Shown here piece after piece: positions 51,700 to 60,717 of a stretch of DNA of 64,000 nt; within the stretch, counting starts at the first letter, position 1; every line of letters starts with the position of its first letter. The stretch comes from Crotophaga sulcirostris. Taxonomy: Eukaryota; Chordata; Aves; Cuculiformes; Crotophagidae. Where the stretch lies: contig VYZB01000014.1 in the NCBI GenBank assembly GCA_013397455.1, positions 370,509 to 434,508 on the forward strand, read 5' to 3'. The notes beneath the pieces were generated by a model. That model searched no databases. It saw only the letters and a list, made by a program, of their open reading frames with translations, and was not told where the DNA came from. The position numbers and the translations under genes are program-made.

Positions 51700-52620
51700 C
51701 AGTGTCAGTCTTCCTGTGAATTATCACCTTCACTGTTTAATGTATTATTTTCCTCTTTAAATTTTAATGGCTGTGGCTTTAGCAAACAAATGTATGTTGG
51801 TAACAGCATTAGGAAGTTCAGAAAACTGCTTTGCAAGGATTCAGCTTCTGCTGACATGCTAATGAAACTGAAAGACTCTTCCTTGCAGTGGTCTGTGTAA
51901 GATAGCTGGACTTTTTAAATTTTGTAATTAGTTTCTGGATGATTATCTATTAGTATTTTCATGCTTGATTCCATGCCAACATCTGCTTTTGGCCAAGGTC
52001 TCTTTTGGACATCTTATTTTGCATATTTGGACTAAGCTGCTGAAGAAAACATTGCTTTTGCTGAAATTAAGGAGACTTCATTTGCTAAGCAGACTGGGGT
52101 AGCAATTTGGGAACTTTGATAATTAGTCATTTGTTTCCAGAAGTCTGCTCTATACAGTACATAAATGTGAACTAACCTTTAGGAATCCTCTGGCACCTAA
52201 TATCAAACTTACACTTCGCAACAGGATGGAGAATGTATAATTTATGAGTTAGTGAAGTATCTTTAATTAAACCAGTATTTTCTAAATTTTGACTTAATTT
52301 AATTTTAATCTAACAGAAAGAAGCAATCTGAGTCCAGCCAAGGTTTTCCTTAAATACCAGCCTTGTTATCTGGGAGGCTTTGAATCAAGTAAGATAGATG
52401 ATTTTAATTTCCATGTTCTCAGTGTAACACTTGGGGTCAATGTTTGCATACTTATCATAGGCAGTTTACCATTGACAACCACTGTAATTGTTCAACTTTT
52501 CCTTGGTGAAGACCAGATTGACTATTATGCACTGTATTTATTATGTCTCACACTAAAATATAGATGATTGATTATTCCATTATTCTATCGACCAAGGCTG
52601 TAACAAGGTGTGACAAATAT
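51700..52620. promoter_or_regulatory. Candidate conserved noncoding region, AT-rich and ORF-poor
   Basis: Over 900 bases with no open frame above 60 codons on either strand. TAAT/ATTA cores recur (AATTTTGTAATTAG, TAATTAGTCATTTG, TTTAATTAAACC). Composition and the sharp change from GC-richer DNA on the left suggest a distinct functional or compositional unit. Conservation is not visible from one sequence. Confidence 0.22.
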
Positions 52621-53099
52621 TTGCCATTACAGTCCATAACCAACTGAGGAAGGCAGTGCAGTCAGGTAGGAGAATTTTAACGTGCGCTGCGCTACTCTCT
52701 GGGAAGCTGTAGCAAACTTTCTGGGCACTGTGTTTAAAAGACTTCATCTGAATGAATGTTCTTCATTTCTGCTAGGTAATTTCTAAGGATAAAAGAAAAA
52801 ATAAAAGGTAACAGGCCCTGATCTGAAAAGCTTAGAATATGATTGAGAGTCCACTGGAGCCAAAGGAAATTCTTCCAGTGTCTTGCTGGGCTTTGGCAGG
52901 GTCCTGAGGGTAATCTCTCTGTTTACTTCACTGAGAGCTGTGTCAGACCCTGAAAAATATCACCATTTGTTAACTGCATTAAGATGTGCAGGAGGAAAAA
53001 AGTGTCTTCTATCACTGATGTAGCACATTAATGTGATCATGTGCCCATGTCAAGGGGACTTATAGCTGGAAAGAGAAAAATCCTGTGTTTTAAAGCTCT

Positions 53100-53570
53100 T
53101 TATCTGAAACTTGGTATTTGAAATGCATAATTTAATTATCTTTGAACTCCTTTGTTCCTCCTTAAAATAAATTATGTTTAATTTTCATTTTAAATATCAT
53201 GCATTGATGGACACAGCAATGGGGATCGTGGAAACAAAATGGTGTTGAACCAGCTACTGGAAATTCGTAGTAATAAACAATGCATTTGCTACCAGTCTGT
53301 CATATTAATTAGTCTTCAGAATGTGTCAGTGCTTTTCATTTGTATTTAATGTTGCCTGAGCTTACTGCCAATTAAATACAATGTTGTTATCAAATCAGCT
53401 TGCACGTGATTGCACTGGATTAATGTGGTTATTTTCTTTGATCCACTATAATTAAAAATCACAGTTGTGATTTTAAGCAAGTGTAAAAATATAATCAGTT
53501 TGCATACGCAGCTGCCTTTTCTTCTAATTTATTTTAATAACATTTGCCTCTAATTAACAGTTATGGAAGT
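53100..53570. promoter_or_regulatory. Candidate conserved noncoding element, homeodomain-motif-dense
   Basis: Many TAATTA-like sites in under 500 bases: GCATAATTTAATTATC, CATATTAATTAGTC, GCCAATTAAATAC, CTATAATTAAAAATCACAG, CTCTAATTAACAG. They are interspersed with TTGCACGTGATTGC, which contains an E-box CACGTG, and CATACGCAGCTGCC, which contains a CAGCTG E-box. No open frame and no repeat signature. Of the AT-rich blocks this one most resembles a tissue enhancer, by motif content only. Confidence 0.3.
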
Positions 53571-53812
53571 CCTGGCCCCCATGCAGCAGCTTGGAGACAG
53601 CAGCATTTTGTGAGTGCTGACAGAAGACCCACACGCGCCCGTCGCTGTCCTCACCCTCTGCCCAGCCACAGTGAGTGACGTTTTCAAGCCAGATCTATGG
53701 CAATTCAGTCCCCAGATCCTCAAGGGGAGCTCATCAGCTTCAAGACAAAAGAAAATACCACCTTAAAACTCAGTGCTGTTTCCCTTGAAGCCTGACAGCA
53801 GAGTCTACCTAC

Positions 53813-54101
53813 CTGTCTGCACATGCCATGCCATGTCCTTGTCCCCACAGGACCCACCACTCCAGTGGTCAAGCAACCATGAGGCAGAGAGAGACCTGGA
53901 CTTGTGCAACATGGGCAACCATGACACGCTGAGAAGGTGTGAATGCCTGCACACTGATCCTGAAATATCCCGCCTATCCAGCCCCAGCTTTCCAGGCTGC
54001 AGCTTTTCACTAAGTGGGAGTTCCTGATTTTCAGACCACACAGCAGGGGTAAGGAGCAGATGAAGCACCAGAGCCCCAACCAGAAGGATGTTGTTTCCCA
54101 T
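53813..54101 (-). CDS. Unrecognised candidate first coding exon with signal-peptide-like start (weak)
   Basis: On the minus strand an ATG at 54101-54099 sits in a strong initiation context (G at -3 and at +4). It opens with GNNILLVGALVLHLLLTP, a short polar start plus a hydrophobic core, followed by AVWSEN, which offers a plausible signal-peptidase site after VWS. The frame stays open for about 96 codons to ACAG|GTAGGT, a fair splice-donor match at 53812-53811, and the first stop falls just inside the would-be intron. Beyond the hydrophobic start the residues show no recognised domain and the codon pattern is not compelling. Upstream lies AATGAGTCAT, an AP-1-like site, and an AAATATGCC stretch, but no clear promoter. 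A chance ORF is the likelier explanation. Confidence 0.15.
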
Positions 54102-57100
54102 CACTGCACACTTGTCTGCTGCTGACAGGCGGGGCCCAGGCAGCAGAAAGGCTGGAGGAGGCTGCTCTTCTGCTGGAGCAGATAGAAGTAATTAGTCAAA
54201 TCACTGTTGCGCTGAATCACGCTGGCCCATCTCCCGTCAGGCAGCAAATGACTCATTGCATAAGAACTTGAGTAAAGGCATATTTAAGATTGCTTTTTCT
54301 CTCCCACTTTAAGCAGGGAATCAAAGAGCTGAATTTTTCAAAAGGCCTCTATGTGTCTTATTTGGGAGCTTTGCCTCACGTGTCTTCTAAGGCCACTGAG
54401 AAAGTTGCCGCTGAATAGGTGTCAACAGCTGTCACCCTGGAGGCGAAAAGCTGTCATCTTCAAGAGGCTACACACGGTGAGTGGCTGGTGGGTAGCTGGT
54501 GAGTTGTTATTCACCAGCCTGACTGACCCATTTGTACCACATGAGGCCCAAGTGCTGTGGGATCCTGCAGGAATACCCCTCGACGCTCACTGCCTCCAAC
54601 CACCCAGCCCCTTGTACCCTCCTTGTTCATGCCAGCCCCTTGTTCATGCTCCCCCAAGGTACACAGCAAGGGCATCACCACTGTGCAGCACCCCAAAGCA
54701 CTGCTGGCTGGAAGAGCATTTTTCCAAAGAGCAGAAACAAATAGAAAAGTGCCATCATACTTCCTGCATCGCTTAGTGTAGTGAACACCACGTTTGCTGA
54801 ATGTTGGCCACTTCAGCTGGGTTTTGCCCACTGCCCTGCTTCGTCAGATGCCATTGCAAAGGTCTTGAATGCTACAAGAAGCAGAGTTTGCCTGTCCTAC
54901 GATCCACCCTTCCTTGCCAGTGAAAGCAGCAGATGAGAAATAACTAAGCAAAGAATTAAGCTTGAATGAGTGGAAGTTAGCGAAACATGAGCTGTGCCTT
55001 GCTGGCCCTTCGGTAAGTAATGCGCAGTGTTCTGCTGAGGTAGGGCTCTTTGTGCACATAATAAGTAATGTTCCAGTGAGACGAAACCTCAGGCTCCTGA
55101 TTCAGCTGATATTTCTGGCAAATTGTTGACCTATTGCAGTTTATTCAGGATTTTTCTAGTCTTAGTAGGGTGGCTCAAACAGCGACAGATTTGTCATGCT
55201 GTTTCTAACAAATATGCAGCTTTTCTAACTCTGAAAGTTGTAATTTCGTGAAGCACCGCAGATACTAATTGCCTCTGTGCTCTGCAGTAGCACTCTGTGT
55301 TTATAGGCAAGGAAAATAATTAATTAAATATTAATTAATAGGTTTTAATATAGCTGGTGCTAGCTTGTGTCATAGAGTAACTCATAGGGACAATTTTAAT
55401 TTCACTTGACATATGTATATGGATTATTTCTCTCCCAGGCTGGAACCAGCAGCCTGTGTGGCTGTGCTGTGGGCGGCGAGAAGGGCAGGCTGGCTGATGA
55501 AAGGTGACTCTGGGGAAAGGGTTCAGCAGTACCATTTGCCACCTGGAAAATATGTAACGGGAATGGCAGGAAAACAGCTCCTTTCTGTGCTCCTTGGGAA
55601 GGAACAATTGCAGAAACTGTCTCCTTGCCTGGTTTGAGGCAGTGGTTTGATGGAGAAAATACTGCTCTTTTAGAGCAGATTGCCCTGCTTTATTGGTAGC
55701 ACCAGCAAAATTTTAGACCAGTTTCGGATCTCCTAAAATTTGGGGGAATTTTTGGAGTTCCTGTGAAGCTAACGAAAACGTAATGGGAGTTACTTATGTC
55801 TGTCAAAGAGGACATGTGTCAAGTGGAGTGGCAAACCAAAGGTGAGCTTGTGCTTCGCCACCGAGCAAGAGGCTGTGGTCGAAGCCCTTCTCTAATAAAA
55901 GGCTTGTATTAGCAGAGACCTGCAGAGCATGGGGACCTGTCGTGTTGGGGTACCCTGACAGGGGCAGAGGTCACACAAACTGCTGCAGCGCTGTACGTCC
56001 ACGTTGTCTTCCAGTATCCTTTGGCCTCCTGTTTCATGTCACACTAAGGCTTCTCTCCACAATACTTGTGTTTCAGGTGATCCCCAGGCTGGAGCTTGTA
56101 CAAGACCGTAGGTGTGCACCAGCAGTTGGTCTTTGGGTGGTTTTGAGGGGGGTTGTGATCACAGCCCAGAGGTCAGGGACCCTTGGTTGCCATGGGGTGG
56201 ATCTCCAGCACAGCTCAGCCTCCATGGGTGAGGATGCTTGCAGACAGCTGAGGTCTTGGGATTTGCTAATGAAACCAACTGCTCTGCCAGGAAGATATCC
56301 TGGGTCCCCCACTGGCTGTGTAATTAAAATGGGACTGTATGGGGGTGAAGTTACTGCTGTACACATAACGTACCTGTCCCAAGGTAAGCCTGCACATGTG
56401 TTCTCTGAAAAAGTGTAAGTGAAGGATAGCATTTAGCGAGTGAGAAATAGTTTGAGCAGAATGCAGCGTTGTCCACCAGCAGCTCAAACCACCTCTTGCT
56501 GCAGCAGCGTGGTGAGTCCAGCCAGTCAGAGCTAGAGCTGCCGTAAGAACAGGCTGGAGGCGCTGCTGGTTAAAAACATGCGTGGGTTCGGCTGTTTTTC
56601 CTTCTCCCCCTTTATTCTGTCATTGAGTACAAGGAGAAATTTCAGTCTGTAAATGCCACCAGTTCTCCGTTTCACACGGACGTTCCCAGGGACAGCAGAA
56701 CTGCCTGTAAAGTGTCTGTCACCCAATGGAAATTGAAAAAAAAAAAAGGTCTTCCAGGCTTCTGCACACTCTTGTCACTGTAAAAAAGCTGTCACTTAAA
56801 TCACTTAACCCTTGCCTGCCCTCCTCCTCCTGCTGCTGGAGCTACACAGGGGGAGATGCCTCCACACCGCTGTTGTGGGCACGGGCAGTCCTGGCAGAGC
56901 TGCTAATGAGATAGAAAAGAGGGGAAAAGCCTTTCCTGGTGTTTTAGCAATGTGACTGGAAGTGCTTTTATGTTGAGGAGCTCTCACCCAAAAGATCTGG
57001 AACTGTTGCCAAACACAAGGACCCACCACGCTTTTCTTACCTCCACACCTGCTTCTTGTTGTGGTTTATTTTGTTGTTAAACGTCAGTTTGCTTGTGTAT

Positions 57101-57171
57101 TATATGTGGGGTTTTTTAGGCATATATATGCTGATTATGCTTATACATAAAGACCTTTTAAAAGACCTTTA

Positions 57172-57256
57172 NNNNNNNNNNNNNNNNNNNNNNNNNNNNN
57201 NNNNNNNNNNNNNNNNNNNNNNNNNNNNNNNNNNNNNNNNNNNNNNNNNNNNNNNN
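57172..57256. other. Assembly gap, 85 Ns
   Basis: The gap starts one base after AAAGACCTTTA and ends inside the AT-rich block, directly beside the left inverted-repeat arm. Any open frame drawn across it is meaningless. The true missing length cannot be read from the N count. Confidence 0.99.
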
Positions 57257-57607
57257 CATAAAAATACAATATATATTTATTATTCTATACTCATACATAT
57301 AACATACTTACATATGTATTACACTTATATAATATGCCTGGCAATATATCCAATTTAACATTCATACTATATATAGCTATAGTGATTAATTATATTAGTT
57401 TTACATATAGGTTGCCTATATACGTATTCATATAAATATGCATACATACACATCCATAAATATAGTCCTTAAAATATATTTTTAATATACATGTATTTTA
57501 TATACACATATTAAAATATTTATATATATGTTAAACATATTTATATTATATATAACTAATATGTAAATATGTAAAGGTATATATAATATAAACATAAACC
57601 ATTTTGC

Positions 57608-57700
57608 CATGGTTTAGATGATGGGTTGGTGTTAGTGTTAGGCTATAGGTTGGACTCAATGATCTCGGAGGTCCTTTCCAACCTTGTGATACTGTGATAA
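57608..57700 (+). repeat. CR1 3'-end insertion inside the AT-rich block
   Basis: A 93-base plus-strand CR1 tip from CCATGGTTTAGATGATGGG to the tail TGATACTGTGATAA. It belongs to the same GATACTGT-tailed subfamily as 8072-8294 and 60327-60717. It stands out as a GC-balanced island in almost pure A/T sequence. Few differences from its relatives point to a fairly recent insertion into low-complexity DNA. Confidence 0.95.
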
Positions 57701-57800
57701 TATTATATATGCATATTCATATATAGAAGGGTCTTATATATGTATCCGTACATATATGTGTAAGTATGCATGTGTGTATATATAAAAGTCTTTTAAAAGG

Positions 57801-58229
57801 TCTTTATATAGACAGATACAACATGCATATATGTGTGAACATGTGCATATAAATATACATATATACACACATTTTAAACATTAAAAAATATTTCCTTTTT
57901 TTTCAGATATATGAAGGCATTCAACCTGAGCACTCCTCTCTCTCTCTGCCCATCTCTGTGCCGCGGCGGGGCGTGTGTTTGCTGGAAGAGATGGCCCTGG
58001 TGCTCAGCAGTGGCCCCATCACTGCTGTGGGGAGCCCGGCCCCACGGGCTGTGCTCACCTGTGCTGCTGCCCTGCTCTCCTGGCACAGGCAGCATCTCGG
58101 GGTAGCACTGGCTGTGTGGTGGTTTGCAAATTCAGTGCACCTACTTAAGACGGGCTTGCCAGGTGAACAGGTCTCCAGTACTCAGAACTTGGTGACATTT
58201 TTCTGAGAGAAGCGCCATTTACAGAAGGC
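57801..58229. other. Noncoding spacer
   Basis: The tail of the AT-rich sequence changes at about 57.91 kb to GC-richer DNA with a CTCTCTCTCTCTC patch. Short open frames occur on both strands with no domain. Confidence 0.5.
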
Positions 58230-58600
58230 AAGTGGGATAAATGCAACATGATTTACCAAGCAAGATTAACCTGAAATCCCTAACTGATCTGGCAGATAAA
58301 GGAAAGCCAACAGTTCTCCTCCTCTGGGATTTCAGTGAATCCCCTGCCTTAGTGCTCTGAATATCTAACATTATAAGCCATGATGGAGATGACAGGGGAT
58401 TAATTGAATACCTCAGAACTGGTTAGTAGAGCCCAGTAATGGTGGAAGAAGTTTTTAAGAACTGGGCTGAAGCTTTCTTTGATCACTACCTGTCTTCATT
58501 AAGGTCCTCAGCAGAGGAACACGCATATTTGCTGATGGGACAGTGTGTGGAGGATGGAATAAACTCACAAGGAGTTTCAGAACATTTTAGTAAAGGGACC
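58230..58600 (+). pseudogene. Eroded LINE (CR1-type) reverse-transcriptase fragment
   Basis: Scattered reverse-transcriptase landmarks appear in the right order on the plus strand. AGCAAGATTAACCTGAAATC resembles the sequence before the catalytic palm. From 58294 the frame reads DKGKPTVLLLWDFSES, matching the D-x-G-[KR]-x5-DFS palm motif region. Then comes ATTATAAGCCATGATGGAGA, and at about 58525-58550 the frame reads FADGTVCGG, a decayed form of the FADDT-x-x-GG catalytic motif with the second aspartate lost. Stops, frame changes and an internal deletion separate these pieces, so it is long dead. It is older than the other CR1 copies. Assignment to CR1 rather than another LINE clade is inference. 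Confidence 0.5.
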
Positions 58601-60326
58601 TCAAGACCATGAGTGCACAGGAGATCCAAACCAACTGGTACAGCATGGTAAGGAGCTCCCATTGTCCCCCTATGGCAAGAGGGAGCCCACTCAGCTCATC
58701 ACACTGCGCTTCCTAGTGCGGTGCTCCAGCCCTGTGCCTGCAGGCGGCCGGAGCCACGCACTGGGTGACATCGGCTGCACGGAGCTGTGAGGTGAGCGAT
58801 GCCAGGGCTGCCCATTAGCAGACAAGCCCAGCCAGTGTGTGCAGGCACCTGGTGCTCCCGAGCTTCCTGGGGAAGTGCTGGATTTTAGCCCGTAGGAAGG
58901 TGCACTCAGGAGACTAAATGGACTGATAGGAGCGTCGCTCCTGGGAAAAGCACGTGGTGCTCTGCCCTGAAAAGTCTCTGGGACAGAGCAGTGGTGCTGG
59001 TAGCATCACGCCTGGCTCAGCACCCCCTTCTTCCTGGCTGCCAGGGAAGCCCATCACAGCCACGCTCTGGGTTTTCTTTGCTACGCTTCTCCTTGCTGTC
59101 ATCCATCTCTCTGCATGCCTGATTTCTGACTAATGTAAATACCCACCCCCTTCTTTAGCATAATGAATACTAATTCCTTAATATGTGTTATTTTCTACTG
59201 TATCTCCATTTCCCTGCTATCTGTCTTAAGAGCGCCAACAATTGCTATCACCGTTTGTCTGCTGTGTGTATATAATTAGAACAGTTGGCTCAGGTAATTA
59301 CTTTTTTTCTTCCTTCAGTTCCTTACTCTGCTTTGCACTACTCTGCCTTGTTGGGGTTTTTTTTTTTCCTTCATTTCAGGCTTTTTTTGGAGGAAGTTTT
59401 CAAAGCAGGGTGCACGGCTTTTAACTCTGCCGCCCATTGAATTGGAGCCCACCAGCTGCTAAACCCTCTAAAACCTCTGAGTTTGCTAAAAACTCATGAG
59501 CAGCCAACTCACTCTCATTCTCCACTTCTTATCCCTGAGGCTCTAAGCGGAACTTGGTAAATTATATTTCTGCAAGTGAATTGCCTGGTTGAGAAAACTG
59601 CTGGACTGGTTTTATTTCCCCTGGGCTGCCACGTGCCAGCACTGCTGGTGCTCTTCTCACCCCCAGTGTGCCCAGAGAAGGGACTTGCGGGAGCTGAAGG
59701 TGGAGCTGGCCAGCCCCTTGCCTTCTGCTGGCACGTCCCGCTTATGTGGAACTCAGCGACTGTCAGTGGGACATGAAGCCATCCTCCCTCCAGCAACAGG
59801 GAAAAACAACTCCCAGCAGCTGAGGGATTCTTGTGGAAACACAAAGCAAAGCCACGCTGGGGACCTGGGAAGTTCCTGTTCTCTGCAGCCACTCATCTTG
59901 AAAGATTTCGTTTCACAGGTAAGTATCTGTTTAATTACAGCTATTGCAGAGACAGTTAACAGCTGATGAACATGCCAGTATGTTTTAATTGAATACTTTG
60001 AGCAGACTGAACAAAAGCACAGCTCTTGACCTTTCCAGTAAGTAAAACATTAGCACAAGCTTTTCTGCATTCAGAGTCCAGAGGGAAAACGCAGAGGGGA
60101 CCACCCATTGCTGTTAATGGGAGCCTCCCATGGAAATCTCTTTCACATCAGGTCAATAACAGGCTGCTCAGTGTCCCACTATTTTAATTTCACACAGTCA
60201 TTGTTGATGTTGGAGGTGAAAAATGTGCAAGGAAGGATGTGGCCAAAGCACAGCTCCAGGTTGCACTGTCTCCTCCAGCCACACCAACCTCAGTCATCCC
60301 GCAATAACACTTCTGTTACCACCTTT
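58601..60326. other. Unique noncoding DNA
   Basis: GC-richer at 58.65-59.1 kb, AT-rich at 59.1-59.4 kb with a T run near 59.36 kb. A strong splice-donor consensus CACAG|GTAAGTAT occurs at 59914-59923, but no linked exon is established. Open frames reach about 125 codons and lack motifs. Confidence 0.5.
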
Positions 60327-60717
60327 GCTGGGGCTGTTTAGCCTGAAAAAGAGGAGGCTCAGGGGTGACCTTATTGCTCTCTACAACTACCTAAAGGAGG
60401 TTGTAGTCAGGCAGGGGTTGGTCTCTTCTCTCAGGTGACCAGTGACAGAACTAGAGGACATGGACTCAAACTTCGTCAGCGAAAGTTTAGGCTTGATATT
60501 AGGAAAATGTTCTTCCCTGAAAGGGTGATTTGCCCTTGGAATGCGCTGCCCAGGGAGGTGGCGGAGTCGCCAACCGTGAAGGTGTTTGAGAGGAGATTGG
60601 ATGAGGCACTCAGTGCCATGGTTTAGATGATGGGTTGGTGTTAGTGTTGGCTTATAGGTTGGACTCGATGATCTCAGAGGTCCTTTCCAACCTTGTAATA
60701 CTGTGATACTGTGTGAT
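60327..60717 (+). repeat. CR1 LINE fragment, well preserved, GATACTGT-type tail
   Basis: A plus-strand CR1 copy beginning in the last coding part of the reverse-transcriptase ORF. The frame at about 60336-60435 reads [20 protein letters not shown] and is open for some 35 codons. It continues through AGTGACAGAACTAGAGGACA, the GCGCTGCCCAGGGAGGTGGC block and GGTCCTTTCCAACCTTG. It ends in TACTGTGATACTGTGTGATACC. A 3' stretch at 60435-60626 stays open (63 codons) because the copy is little mutated. It is truncated 5', so not autonomous. It is the best local reference for the GATACTGT-tailed subfamily. Confidence 0.97.

Larger units (their letters stand above)
46601..57130. other. Unique noncoding DNA, 10.5 kb
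   Basis: No known repeat and no supported gene. 46.7-48.1 kb is AT-rich. 48.15-51.5 kb is GC-richer with overlapping open frames up to about 136 codons on both strands. 51.6-53.6 kb is strongly AT-rich with almost no open frames. 53.6-57.0 kb is mixed. One weak coding candidate at 53.8-54.1 kb and two AT-rich regulatory candidates are given separately. Confidence 0.55.
57131..57800. repeat. TA/CA-rich low-complexity block bounded by inverted repeats
   Basis: About 670 bases dominated by ATAT, TACATA and CATATA words. The left edge (57144-57171) and the right edge (57781-57808, reversed) share ATAAAGACCTTTTAAAAGAC, with about 26 of 28 positions identical. The block therefore looks like the inside of a long AT-rich inverted repeat, able in principle to extrude a cruciform. 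It contains the assembly gap and a CR1 insertion. Such blocks are unstable and hard to assemble. Confidence 0.75.

Noticed and set aside
57056..57358. 100-codon open frame crossing the N gap
   Set aside because: It is open only because the gap is read as unknown residues.
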